Source: Gemmiger_A avium (GTDB taxonomy: Bacteria > Bacillota > Clostridia > Oscillospirales > Ruminococcaceae). From it: 42,920 nucleotides of DNA. Shown here piece after piece: positions 7,706 through 15,607 of the stretch. The translations under genes and the position numbers were made by a program. The stretch is taken from assembly GCA_019114585.1 (NCBI GenBank), contig DXFE01000108.1, positions 1 to 42,920 on the forward strand. Reading direction: 5' to 3'. The stretch's first letter is position 1, and the number at the start of each line of letters is the position of its first letter. The notes under the pieces were generated by a model that was given only the letters and a program-made list of their open reading frames with translations, made no database searches and was not told the origin of the DNA.

Positions 7706-9205
7706 ATGGGTGAAGAGGTTTTGCTCCAGATGAGCAACATCTCCAAATCCTTCCCCGGCGTCAAGGCCCTGGACAACGTTTCCCTTACCGTCCGCAAGGG
7801 CACCGTCCATGCCCTGATGGGGGAAAACGGCGCGGGCAAATCCACGCTGATGAAATGCCTGTTCGGCATCTATTCCAAAGACAGCGGCACCATCCAGCTG
7901 GAGGGCCGCGAGGTCAACTTCAAGTCCAGTAAAGAAGCGCTGGAAAACGGTGTGGCCATGGTGCACCAGGAACTGAACCAGGCGCTCAAGCGCAGCGTTA
8001 TGGATAACCTGTGGCTGGGCCGCTACCCGCTGGTGGGCGGCATCATGGTGGACGAGCGCAAGATGTATCAGGAGACCATGCGGATCTTCAAGGAACTGGA
8101 GATCGACGTGGACCCCCACCGCATCATGAGCACCCTGCCGGTTTCCCAGCGGCAGATGGTGGAGATCGCCAAGGCGGTTTCCTACAATTCCAAGATCATC
8201 GTCTTTGACGAGCCCACTTCCTCCCTGACCGAGCAGGAGGTGGAACACCTGTTCCGCATCATCAACATGCTGCGGGACCGGGGCGTGGGCATCATCTACA
8301 TCAGCCACAAGATGGCCGAGATCCTGCGCATCAGCGACGACATCACCGTCATGCGGGACGGTATCTGGGTTGCCACCCGCCCGGCCAAGGAGCTGGATAT
8401 GCCCACCATTATCAAGCTGATGGTGGGCCGTGAACTGGGCAACCAGTTCCCGCCCAAGACCAACAAGCCCGGCGAAGTGTTCCTGGAGGTGGAAAACCTG
8501 TCCGCCCAGTATTCCCTGCTGCGGGACGTGTCCTTCACCGCCCGCCGGGGCGAGGTGCTGGGGCTGGCCGGTCTGGACGGCTCCGGCCGTACCGAAACGC
8601 TGGAGAACATCTTCGGCGTGGCCACCCGCAAGTCCGGCACCATCAAGCTGAACGGCAAGGTGTGCGCCAACAAGAACGCCCGCCAGAGCATCCGCAACGG
8701 CTTTGCCCTGCTGACCGAGGAACGCCGGGCTACCGGTATCTTCGGCATCCTGAGCATCCGGGAAAACACCGTGATCTCCAGCCTGCGCAAGCATCTGCGG
8801 TTCGGCTTCATGCTGGATTCGGGGAGCATGAAGAAGGATACGGCCTGGTCCATCGACGCGATGCACACCAAGACCCCCACCCAGGAAACCAAGATCCGCA
8901 GCCTGTCCGGCGGCAACCAGCAGAAGGTCATCCTGGGCCGCTGGCTGCTTACCGATCCCGAGGTGCTGCTGCTGGATGAGCCCACCCGCGGCATCGACGT
9001 GGGCGCCAAGTACGAGATCTATCAGCTGATCCTGGATCTGGCCAACCGTGGCAAAACGATCCTGATGGTTTCTTCCGAAATGCCCGAGCTTCTGGGTGTG
9101 TGCGACCGCATCCTGGTCATGTCGGGCGGACGTCTGGCCGGCGAGGTGGACGCACGCAACACCACCCAGGAAGAGATCATGACCCTTGCCGCCAAATATG
9201 TATAA
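7706..9205 (+). CDS. mglA: Sugar ABC transporter ATPase, two fused nucleotide-binding domains
   Basis: A 499-residue cytoplasmic ATPase with two ABC cassettes, the normal size for MglA/RbsA/XylG. Domain 1 has Walker A GENGAGKST (about residues 39-47), signature LPVSQRQMVEIAKA and Walker B IIVFDEPTSSLT. Domain 2 has the degenerate Walker A GLDGSGRTE, signature LSGGNQQKV and Walker B VLLLDEPTRGIDVG. The degenerate second Walker A is usual for this family. An AAAGGAGGGG site precedes the ATG at 7706. Fifteen bases separate it from mglC. It powers import with MglB and MglC. Confidence 0.96.
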   Translation: MGEEVLLQMSNISKSFPGVKALDNVSLTVRKGTVHALMGENGAGKSTLMKCLFGIYSKDSGTIQLEGREVNFKSSKEALENGVAMVHQELNQALKRSVMDNLWLGRYPLVGGIMVDERKMYQETMRIFKELEIDVDPHRIMSTLPVSQRQMVEIAKAVSYNSKIIVFDEPTSSLTEQEVEHLFRIINMLRDRGVGIIYISHKMAEILRISDDITVMRDGIWVATRPAKELDMPTIIKLMVGRELGNQFPPKTNKPGEVFLEVENLSAQYSLLRDVSFTARRGEVLGLAGLDGSGRTETLENIFGVATRKSGTIKLNGKVCANKNARQSIRNGFALLTEERRATGIFGILSIRENTVISSLRKHLRFGFMLDSGSMKKDTAWSIDAMHTKTPTQETKIRSLSGGNQQKVILGRWLLTDPEVLLLDEPTRGIDVGAKYEIYQLILDLANRGKTILMVSSEMPELLGVCDRILVMSGGRLAGEVDARNTTQEEIMTLAAKYV

Positions 9206-9220
9206 GAGGAGGAACCATCC

Positions 9221-10306
9221 ATGAGTGCGATTGCCAATATGAAACGGGGCATGGCAGAATTCAAAGCGATGGACGCCAAGGATAAACGCAGCAAGGTCAT
9301 TGATACCCTGCTGAACAACGCCATCTACATTCTGCTGATCATTTTCGTCATCTACACCGCCACCCGCAACGCGAACTTCCTGAAGATCAGCTCGCTGGTG
9401 AACATCGTCAGCCTGGCGGCGTCCTCGCTGCCCATTGCGCTGGGTATCGGCGGCTGTATCGTTCTGACCGGTACCGACCTGTCCGCCGGCCGTGTCGTGG
9501 GCCTGACCGCCGCTATCTCGGCCGCGCTGCTGCAGGCTTCCGGCTGGGCCAACAAGATGTTCGACACCCTGCCCGAAATGCCCATCCCCCTGGTCATCCT
9601 GGCGGTGATCGTTGTGGGCGGCCTGGTAGGCCTGGTCAACGGCTTCTTCGTTGCCAAGTTCAGCCTGCATCCCTTTATCGTGACCCTGGCCACCCAGCTG
9701 ATCGTCTACGGCCTGGTGCTGGAGTTCTACATGCTCAACGGCAACAACGGCCAGCCTCTGTCCGGCCTGAGCGATAAGTTCAAGAACTTCGTCACCGGCA
9801 CCATGTTCAGCATCCCCGCCGGCAACGGCCAGACCGTGGCCGTGCCCTGGTACGTGCTCTACGCCGTGATCCTGGTGGGCGTGATGTGGTTCATCTGGAA
9901 CAAGACCACCTTCGGCAAGAACATGTTCGCCGTGGGCTCCAACCCGGAAGCCGCCAACGTGTCCGGCGTCAACGTCTTCAAGACCACCGTTCTGGTGCAC
10001 ACCCTGGCCGGCTGCATGTACGGCATCGAGGGCTTCATCGAGTCCGCCCGTATCTCCTCCAACAACGCCGGCACCGGCCTGAACTACGAATGTGACGCCA
10101 TCGCGGCCTGCGTTATCGGCGGCGTTTCCTTCGTAGGCGGCACCGGTAAGATCAGCGGTATCGTGCTGGGCGTGTTCCTGCTGCGTATTATCTTCGTGGC
10201 TCTGAACATGCTGTCCATCAGCGGCAACACCCAGTACATCATCAAGGGCCTGATCATCCTGATCGCCTGCTCCATCGATATGCGGAAATACCTTGTAAAG
10301 AAATAA
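9221..10306 (+). CDS. mglC: Galactose/methyl-galactoside ABC transporter permease
   Basis: A 361-residue polytopic permease of the RbsC/MglC family (BPD_transp_2). The first membrane segment is near residues 28-46. GIGGCIVLTGTDLSAGRVVGLTAAI, VGGLVGLVNGFFVAKFSLHPFIVTLAT-like and GFIESARISSNNAGTG-like stretches are typical of the family. Eight to ten membrane segments are expected. A GAGGAGG site lies eight bases upstream of the ATG. The stop is two bases before the next gene, so the InlB-repeat protein belongs to the same operon. Confidence 0.95.
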   Translation: MSAIANMKRGMAEFKAMDAKDKRSKVIDTLLNNAIYILLIIFVIYTATRNANFLKISSLVNIVSLAASSLPIALGIGGCIVLTGTDLSAGRVVGLTAAISAALLQASGWANKMFDTLPEMPIPLVILAVIVVGGLVGLVNGFFVAKFSLHPFIVTLATQLIVYGLVLEFYMLNGNNGQPLSGLSDKFKNFVTGTMFSIPAGNGQTVAVPWYVLYAVILVGVMWFIWNKTTFGKNMFAVGSNPEAANVSGVNVFKTTVLVHTLAGCMYGIEGFIESARISSNNAGTGLNYECDAIAACVIGGVSFVGGTGKISGIVLGVFLLRIIFVALNMLSISGNTQYIIKGLIILIACSIDMRKYLVKK

Positions 10307-10308
10307 TC

Positions 10309-10941
10309 ATGAGCGATCCGAAAGAAAAAACCGGGGCCCCCGCCGCCGAAACACCGGCGGGGGAGAACCCCATGGTAAAAAAGCGCTGGTTCGGCCGGGG
10401 TATCTACGGCAGCAAGGATGTGCCCATCCGGGTGCTGGATGCCTGCATTGGCCTGATGATCCTGGCGGCGCTGGTGCTGACGTTGTGGGGCGCTACCCAC
10501 AGCGGCTTTGCCATTCAGTTTGATACCGGCGTGGATGACCTGACGGTGGAAACCCAGAAGGTGCAGCATGGCGGTACGGTTGCCGAACCGGAAGCCCCGC
10601 TGCGCCCCGGCTACGATCTGGTGGGGTGGAGCACCACCCCGGAACCGGAGGTGCACCTGTGGAGTTTTGCCGACGCCACCGCGCAGGGGGATATGACCCT
10701 GTACGCGGTGTGGGAGGCAGCTTCTTTCCCGGTCAAGTTTGACCTTGCCGGCGGCACGGTCAACGGCGCGGCCGAGGCCGAAGCCATCACCGTGACCTAC
10801 GGCCAGCCCTACGGCGAACTGCCTGTGCCCGAAAAGGAGGGCGCGGTTTTCGCCGGCTGGGTGTACAGCGGCCAGACCATCACGGCGGATACCCCGGTCA
10901 CCATGACCGGCGAGCATGTGCTCACCGCTTCCTGGCAATAA
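10309..10941 (+). CDS. Membrane-anchored protein with two InlB-type B-repeats, last gene of the mgl operon
   Basis: A 210-residue protein. A charged cytoplasmic N-terminus of about 45 residues leads to one membrane segment (about residues 46-63, CIGLMILAALVLTLWGA). Outside are two modules of the Flg_new/InlB B-repeat type, each with an FDTG or FDLAGG start, a PxRPGYDLVGWS-like or EGAVFAGWVYS core, and an ending such as LYAVW or LTASW. It has no cleavable signal and no sortase motif, so the modules are tethered by the N-terminal helix. It starts two bases after mglC and the operon terminator follows at once, so it is co-expressed with a sugar transporter. B-repeats usually mediate protein or carbohydrate contact at the surface. 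No function is known to me in this setting. Confidence 0.85.
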   Translation: MSDPKEKTGAPAAETPAGENPMVKKRWFGRGIYGSKDVPIRVLDACIGLMILAALVLTLWGATHSGFAIQFDTGVDDLTVETQKVQHGGTVAEPEAPLRPGYDLVGWSTTPEPEVHLWSFADATAQGDMTLYAVWEAASFPVKFDLAGGTVNGAAEAEAITVTYGQPYGELPVPEKEGAVFAGWVYSGQTITADTPVTMTGEHVLTASWQ

Positions 10942-10944
10942 GTG

Positions 10945-10982
10945 AAAAATCCCCCGCACGGAAACCCGTGCGGGGGATTTTT
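10945..10982. terminator. Bidirectional terminator between the mgl operon and the Fe-S oxidoreductase gene
   Basis: A perfect 17-base stem (10945-10961 with 10966-10982) closes a 4-base loop. The arms begin AAAAATCCCCC and end GGGGGATTTTT, giving a T run in both directions. It lies between convergent genes and should terminate both. Confidence 0.95.
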
Positions 10983-10989
10983 GTGCGGT

Positions 10990-12207
10990 TTATTCCACCG
11001 TTTGCAGATACTCGTCCATGGCGCGGGCCACGTCCTTGGAGTGGCGCACCGCCTCCACCACGGTGCGGGCGCCGCTTACCACGTCGCCGCTGCCAAAGAT
11101 GCCCGGGCGGCTGGTGCGGCCCTCCTCGTCCGCGGCCAGCAGGCCCCGGTCGGTCACGGCCAGGCCGGTGGTGGTGTTCACGATCTTGTCCTTGGGGCCC
11201 TGGCTGGCGGCGATCACCACGCTGTCCGCCCTGAACAGCTTCGGCTTGCTCAGCCCGGTTACCTCGTTGTTTTCGTCAAAGGTAGCCTGCTGGTAGACCA
11301 CGCCCTCGTCGGTGATCTCCACCGGGCGGGCGCCGTAGTGCATCTCCACCCCGTCGGCCACCGCGTATTCCAACTCCCGCACGCTGGCGGCGGCCTGGTT
11401 GCGGCGGCAGAACACATGCACCTGCCGCACCCCCTTGCGGATGGCGGTGCGGGCCACGTCCATGGCCGAATTGCCCGCCCCGATCACTACCAGGCTGCGA
11501 CCCAGATCGTATACGTCCGGGTTGACCAGATAGTCGATGGCAAAGTGCACGTGGCCCAGGCTCTCGCCGGGGATGCCCAGCTTTTTGGGCCGCCATACGC
11601 CGGTGCCGATAAAGATGGCCTTGTAGCCGTCCCGCTGCAGGTCGTCCACCGTCAGCGCCCCGCCGATCACCGTGTTGGGCCGGATCTTGATGCCCAGCTG
11701 CACCAGCTGGGCCTGGTACCGGTCCAGCACGCTCTTGGGCAGGCGGAACTCTGGGATGCCGTACCGCAGCACACCGCCGATCTTGTCCCGGCTTTCAAAC
11801 AGGGTCACGTCGTAGCCCTTCTGGGCCAGCAGCACCGCGATGGTGATGCCCGCCGGGCCGGAGCCGATGATGGCCACCCGCTTGCCCTTGGCGGCCTGCC
11901 GCTGCAGCTGCAGCCGGTCCAGATGGGCGTCGGAGATGTAGTTTTCAATGCTGGAAATGTGCACCGGCGCGCCCTTGCGGCCCAGTACACAGTGCCCCTC
12001 GCACTGCTTTTCGTGGTCGCATACCAGCGAGCAAACCACACTCAACGGGTTGTTTTCAAACAGCATCTGGCCCGCCTCTTCGGTGCGGTGTTCCAAAAAC
12101 ATCCGGATCATGTCCGGGATCGGGGTATTGATGGGGCAGCCTTTGCGGCACTGGGGAACCTTGCAGTTCAGACAGCGCCGGGCTTCGTTCACCACATGGA
12201 TGGCCAT
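10990..12207 (-). CDS. GltD-like NAD(P)H-dependent FAD/Fe-S oxidoreductase
   Basis: A 405-residue flavoprotein of the glutamate-synthase small-subunit/NfnB/DPYD-domain-II family. The N-terminal Fe-S domain has two cysteine sets: C12, C15, C20, C24 (CLNCKVPQCRKGCP) and C59, C63, C69, C73. An FAD-binding motif follows (VAIIGSGPAG), then a second dinucleotide fold (LVVIGAGNSAMDVA) for NAD(P)H and the C-terminal FAD motif GIFGSGDVVSGARTVVEAV. It is shorter than GltD (about 470) and no large subunit is nearby, so it is a stand-alone electron-transfer subunit of unknown partner. ATG 12205-12207 is chosen over the upstream GTG because AGGAGG is eight bases before the ATG and only two before the GTG. 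Confidence 0.92.
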   Translation of the reverse strand: MAIHVVNEARRCLNCKVPQCRKGCPINTPIPDMIRMFLEHRTEEAGQMLFENNPLSVVCSLVCDHEKQCEGHCVLGRKGAPVHISSIENYISDAHLDRLQLQRQAAKGKRVAIIGSGPAGITIAVLLAQKGYDVTLFESRDKIGGVLRYGIPEFRLPKSVLDRYQAQLVQLGIKIRPNTVIGGALTVDDLQRDGYKAIFIGTGVWRPKKLGIPGESLGHVHFAIDYLVNPDVYDLGRSLVVIGAGNSAMDVARTAIRKGVRQVHVFCRRNQAAASVRELEYAVADGVEMHYGARPVEITDEGVVYQQATFDENNEVTGLSKPKLFRADSVVIAASQGPKDKIVNTTTGLAVTDRGLLAADEEGRTSRPGIFGSGDVVSGARTVVEAVRHSKDVARAMDEYLQTVE

Positions 12208-12231
12208 GCGCACTCCCTCCTGACTGTAAAG

Positions 12232-12262
12232 ATAAAGCGGACGGCCCGGCCGTCCGCTTTAT
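12232..12262 (-). terminator. Terminator after the family 2 glycosidase gene
   Basis: ATAAAGCGGACGGC (12232-12245) is perfectly complementary to 12249-12262, with a 3-base loop. Read on the minus strand the stem ends in TTTAT followed by CTTTAC. It starts two bases after the glycosidase stop codon and isolates that gene from the oxidoreductase gene. Confidence 0.8.
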
Positions 12263-12263
12263 A

Positions 12264-12292
12264 GTTATACCAGATTCGGCTGCTTCATGCAA
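12264..12292 (-). promoter_or_regulatory. Possible promoter for the Fe-S oxidoreductase gene
   Basis: On the minus strand TTGCAT (12292-12287) and TATAAC (12269-12264) are 17 bases apart, overlapping the 3' end of the glycosidase gene. Transcripts would start inside the terminator stem, so they would escape it while read-through from the glycosidase would be stopped. The -35 match is weak. Confidence 0.4.
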
Positions 12293-14013
12293 GAAACCGC
12301 GCTTTCTTCCATGGCCGCCTGCAGCCGGCGGGCCAGCTCCCGCATGGGGGCTTCGTCCAGCTTCACGGTGCGGCGGTCGTAGGTCACCAGCCCGTTGATC
12401 TCGTCTTCCACGTCGGACAGCTGGGTATAGATGGCGGCGCACAGCCCTTTCGGCACCACCGGCAGCACCCGCTGTTCGTACAGTTCCCGGATAGCCCGGG
12501 CGAATTCTTCCCGGGTCTTGCAGGCGCTGTACCCGTAGGCCTTGTCCGGGTGGAACATGTGTCCCTCCACCGGCAGGCAGCAGCCGCCGAATTCGCTCAG
12601 CGCCAGCGGCTTTTCGCCCGCGTCCAGCTTCCAGGGGCCAAAGTAGATGTGGCGGCTGTCCACGTCGGTCTCGCCGCCCCGGAACCAGCCGGAGGTGCTG
12701 TCGATGAACCGACTGCCGTCCAGCTGGCGCAGCCGCCGGAATGCCCGGGACGATTCAAACTGGCCCCAGCCCTCGTTGAAGATGGTCCAGTACAGGATGC
12801 AGGGGTGGTTTTTCAGCTGGGCCACCGTGGCCTCCATCCCCGACAGGAACGCCGCCCGGGCCGCCGGGTCCCGGTGCATGCCCGTATCGTGCCGCCGGTG
12901 CTGGAACCCCACGGTGGGCAGCACCGTGTCCCGCAGGTACCGATAATCCCCGTTGTTCACCATGTCCTGGAACACCACCATCCCCAGCCGGTCGCAGAGG
13001 GTGTAGAAGATGTCCGGCTCCACCTTGATATGCTTGCGCAGGGTATTGAAGCCCAGCGCCTGCATGGTGCGGATGTCCTGTTCGTAGCAGGCGGGAGAGG
13101 CGGGGGTGAACAGCCCGTCGCTGTAGTAGCCCTGGTCCAGCACCCCATGGAAGAAATACGGCTTTCCGTTCAGGCACAGCCGGGCATAGCCGCCCACCCG
13201 GCGGATTTCCAGGGTGCGCAGGGCAAAATAGCTCTCCACCCGGTCGGCCCCAGCCTCGATCGCGCAGTCGTACAGGTAGGGGTCCTCCGGGCTCCACAGC
13301 CGGGGAGAGGGCGGCGCGACTTCCGCCCGGCCATTTTCCAGCGGAACCGTCAGCGGCCCCTCCGGGGTATGTACCGTCACGGTGCCGGTCAGCGCCGGGT
13401 CGCCGGTGTCCAGAATGGCCCGGGCGCCGTCCGCCTGCACATCCAGCCGTCGGATATACCGGTCGGGCACGCTCTCCAGCCAGACGGTCTGCCAGATACC
13501 GGACACCGGGGTGTACCACATGCCGCCCCGGTTCATCGTCTGCTTGCCGTAGGGCAGTACCGGGCTGCGCAGATCGTCCCGTACCCGCAGCACCAGTTCG
13601 TTTTCTGCTGCCAGCGCCTGGGTGATGTCAAAGGTTATGTGCTCGTAGCCGCCGGTATGGCTGCCCACCGGCACCCCGTTCAGCCAGGCGTCCAGCACCT
13701 GATCCGCCGCGCCGATCTGCAGCAGCACCCGACCTTTCACAAAGCCCTCCGGCAGGGTGAACCGCCGCCGGTAAAACAGGTGCCAGCCCTCCGGGAAGTG
13801 GGTGTGCACACCGGATAACAGGCTCTCCGGGCAGAAAGGCACAAGAATGGTCCGGTCATAGGCGGCGGGCAGATCGCCCTCCTCCCGGGCGGTGAACTCC
13901 CACCGGCCGTTCAGGTTGAAAAAGCTGTCCCGCCGCAGCCGGGGGCGGGGATAGTCCGGCCAGGGGGTACCGGTCAGGACCTCGCCCTCGGGGGTGTAAA
14001 GATCATAAAACAT
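12265..14013 (-). CDS. Glycoside hydrolase family 2 enzyme, intracellular
   Basis: A 582-residue GH2 enzyme: a sugar-binding jelly roll (about residues 30-180, WYTPVSGIWQTVWLE), an Ig-like domain (about 181-270) and a TIM barrel. The barrel shows LNGKPYFFHG, the acid/base E414 in FNEGWG and the nucleophile E474 in LSEFGG. No signal peptide, so it acts on imported glycosides. ATG 14011-14013 has AGGAG seven bases upstream. It lies ten bases after the LysR gene, probably in the same transcript. The Asn-x-Lys signature of beta-glucuronidases was not seen after the nucleophile, so galactosidase, galacturonidase or another retaining beta-activity is as likely. Short GH2 enzymes of this size with the end region IYTQLSDVEDEINGLVTYDR are common in gut Clostridia. 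Confidence 0.92.
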   Translation of the reverse strand: MFYDLYTPEGEVLTGTPWPDYPRPRLRRDSFFNLNGRWEFTAREEGDLPAAYDRTILVPFCPESLLSGVHTHFPEGWHLFYRRRFTLPEGFVKGRVLLQIGAADQVLDAWLNGVPVGSHTGGYEHITFDITQALAAENELVLRVRDDLRSPVLPYGKQTMNRGGMWYTPVSGIWQTVWLESVPDRYIRRLDVQADGARAILDTGDPALTGTVTVHTPEGPLTVPLENGRAEVAPPSPRLWSPEDPYLYDCAIEAGADRVESYFALRTLEIRRVGGYARLCLNGKPYFFHGVLDQGYYSDGLFTPASPACYEQDIRTMQALGFNTLRKHIKVEPDIFYTLCDRLGMVVFQDMVNNGDYRYLRDTVLPTVGFQHRRHDTGMHRDPAARAAFLSGMEATVAQLKNHPCILYWTIFNEGWGQFESSRAFRRLRQLDGSRFIDSTSGWFRGGETDVDSRHIYFGPWKLDAGEKPLALSEFGGCCLPVEGHMFHPDKAYGYSACKTREEFARAIRELYEQRVLPVVPKGLCAAIYTQLSDVEDEINGLVTYDRRTVKLDEAPMRELARRLQAAMEESAVSCMKQPNLV

Positions 14014-14023
14014 AGGGATTCTC

Positions 14024-14938
14024 CTATTCCGATTTGGGATAGCAGCGGTGCAGATACCGCCAGAACAGCCCGGCCGCCCGGGAGTGCTCCGCTTGGCGCA
14101 GCCGTACAAAAGACAGATAACTGCGCCAGTCCGACTGCAGGGGAACCACCGCCAGGCCGGGGGTGTGCTGGTGCCGCACCGCCTGTTCCATCAGGATCGA
14201 GATGCCCGTTCCCTTGGCCACCAGATCCAGAATGTTGTCGATGTGGTCACCGGTGAACAGCACCCGGGGCTCAAACCCGGCCTGGGCGCAGATCTGCTGC
14301 ACCACCCCAAACAGCCGGGTTTTCTCGTTCAGCTGCAGAAAGGCTTCCTCCCGCAGTTCCGCCGGGTCGATCTGCTGCCGGCTGCTCAGCGGATGGCCCG
14401 CCGGCAGCACCACCGCAAACCGGTCTTCCATCACCGTCAGCCGGTCAAACCGGTTCGGATCGGCCCGGTTCAGCCGCATATAGGCCACGTCGCACCGGCC
14501 ACTTTCCAGTTCCTGCAGCAGATCGATGCTTTCGCTTTCCACCACCTGCAGCTGGATAAGCGGGTGTTCCCGGTGAAATCCCGCGATCACGTCGGTTACT
14601 CCGTGCATCCCCATCACCGGAATGGCGTACAGCCGCAGCGGCGTCTGCTCCCCGTTGTAGGCAGCCATGGCCCGGCACAGCTGTTCCTGCGCCGCCACTA
14701 CGGCCTGGGCCCGGGGCAGCAGCGCCTGGCCTGCCGCCGTCAGGTTGGCCCGGCGTGCTGTGCGCTCAAACAGCTGCACCCGCAGTTCCTTTTCCAGCGC
14801 CAGGATCTGCTTGGACACGTTGCTCTGGGTGGTGAACATCAGTTCCGCCGCTTCGGTATAACTGCCGGTAGCCGCCACCTGCAGAAAATATTCCAGCCGT
14901 TTGCTCTCCGTACTGCCCGCCTCCTTTTTGCATTCCAT
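14024..14938 (-). CDS. LysR-family transcriptional regulator with unusual start region
   Basis: A regulator of about 295-304 residues. The N-terminal helix-turn-helix is RLEYFLQVAATGSYTEAAELMFTTQSNVSKQI, followed by LEKELRVQLFERTARR and a LysR substrate-binding domain (about residues 100-295). The ATG at 14936-14938 is reported as the conventional start, but it has no ribosome binding site and lies about two bases after the predicted transcript start. A strong AAAGGAGG (14927-14920) sits eight bases before an in-frame ACG at 14911-14909. An ACG start would give MESKRLEYF, the typical LysR N-terminus length. A leaderless ATG or a non-standard ACG are the alternatives. It is divergent from ubiX, the probable target, and directly upstream of the GH2 gene. 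Confidence 0.9.
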   Translation of the reverse strand: MECKKEAGSTESKRLEYFLQVAATGSYTEAAELMFTTQSNVSKQILALEKELRVQLFERTARRANLTAAGQALLPRAQAVVAAQEQLCRAMAAYNGEQTPLRLYAIPVMGMHGVTDVIAGFHREHPLIQLQVVESESIDLLQELESGRCDVAYMRLNRADPNRFDRLTVMEDRFAVVLPAGHPLSSRQQIDPAELREEAFLQLNEKTRLFGVVQQICAQAGFEPRVLFTGDHIDNILDLVAKGTGISILMEQAVRHQHTPGLAVVPLQSDWRSYLSFVRLRQAEHSRAAGLFWRYLHRCYPKSE

Positions 14939-14946
14939 TTTGGAAT
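14932..14946. promoter_or_regulatory. Inverted repeat over the lysR transcription start
   Basis: ATTCCA (14932-14937) and TGGAAT (14941-14946) are perfect inverted arms around TTT. The repeat covers the predicted lysR start point and the ATG codon and abuts the -10 box. This is a suitable position for autorepression by the LysR protein. Inferred from symmetry and position. Confidence 0.45.
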
Positions 14947-14975
14947 AGTATACCACGAAAGTTGAATTGCTCCAA
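14947..14975 (-). promoter_or_regulatory. lysR promoter
   Basis: On the minus strand TTGGAG (14975-14970) and TATACT (14952-14947) are 17 bases apart; the -10 matches consensus at five of six positions. Transcription should begin near 14940, leaving almost no leader before the ATG at 14938. The -35 box overlaps the -35 of the divergent ubiX promoter. Confidence 0.6.
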
Positions 14976-14995
14976 GCCCCCGGCGGGACTACAAT
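14967..14995 (+). promoter_or_regulatory. ubiX operon promoter
   Basis: TTGCTC (14967-14972) and TACAAT (14990-14995) are 17 bases apart, 37 bases before the ubiX ATG. The -10 is good and the -35 is weak, as expected for a LysR-activated promoter. It shares bases with the lysR -35, so binding of polymerase on either side would compete. Confidence 0.6.
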
Positions 14996-15031
14996 ACAGA
15001 TGCTGACAAACTTATATCAGGAGGTGCGCCC

Positions 15032-15607
15032 ATGAAACAGCGAATTGTGGTGGGGGTCAGCGGGGCCTCCGGCATGCCGCTGGCGGTGGAGGTACTGAAC
15101 CAGCTGCGCCGGCAGCCGGATGTGGAGACCCATCTGGTGCTGTCCCGGGCGGCCGAGATCACCCTGCGGGAAGAGAGCAGCCTTACGGCGCAGCAGCTGC
15201 GGGGCCTGGCGGATGTCTGCTACGACAACGGGGATATTGGCGCGGCACCGGCCAGCGGCAGTTTCCGCACGGCGGGGATGATCGTGGTACCCTGCAGCAT
15301 GAAAACCGTGGCGGGCATCGCCACCGGATACAGCGACAGCCTGTTGCTGCGGGCCGCCGACGTAACCCTGAAGGAACGCCGCAAGCTGGTGCTGGCGGTG
15401 CGGGAATGCCCCTTCTCCACCATCCATCTGCGCAATATGCAGGAACTGAGCAGTATGGGAGCGGTGATCCTGCCCATGGTGCTCAGCTTTTACAACCGCC
15501 CGGACGGCCTGGACGACTGTGCGCGCCATCTGGCCGGGAAAATCCTGGATCAGTTCGGGATTGAGGGGCAGGACTTCCGTCGCTGGCAGGGGAGGACACA
15601 GCCATGA
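15032..15607 (+). CDS. ubiX: UbiX-family flavin prenyltransferase
   Basis: A 191-residue enzyme that joins a dimethylallyl group to FMN to make prenyl-FMN, the cofactor of UbiD decarboxylases. The N-terminal flavin-binding motif GVSGASGMPLAVEVL, the central PCSMKTVAGIATGYSDSLLLRAADVTLKERRKLVLAVRE-type region and PFSTIHLRNM are characteristic of the family. AGGAGG lies seven bases before the ATG. The stop overlaps the lpdD ATG (ATGA), and the ubiD remnant follows. In Lactobacillus the matching gene is lpdB of the gallate/protocatechuate decarboxylase set. A LysR gene is divergent and probably controls it. Confidence 0.95.
   Translation: MKQRIVVGVSGASGMPLAVEVLNQLRRQPDVETHLVLSRAAEITLREESSLTAQQLRGLADVCYDNGDIGAAPASGSFRTAGMIVVPCSMKTVAGIATGYSDSLLLRAADVTLKERRKLVLAVRECPFSTIHLRNMQELSSMGAVILPMVLSFYNRPDGLDDCARHLAGKILDQFGIEGQDFRRWQGRTQP

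Noticed and set aside
7679..10000. A 773-codon open frame antisense to mglA and mglC
   Set aside because: The real genes on the plus strand have complete ABC and permease motifs; the antisense frame is His/Gln/Gly-rich with no domain and results from third-position GC bias.
12265..14013. Beta-glucuronidase as a firm name for the GH2 enzyme
   Set aside because: The glucuronidase Asn-x-Lys signature was not found; only the GH2 family and retaining glutamates are supported.
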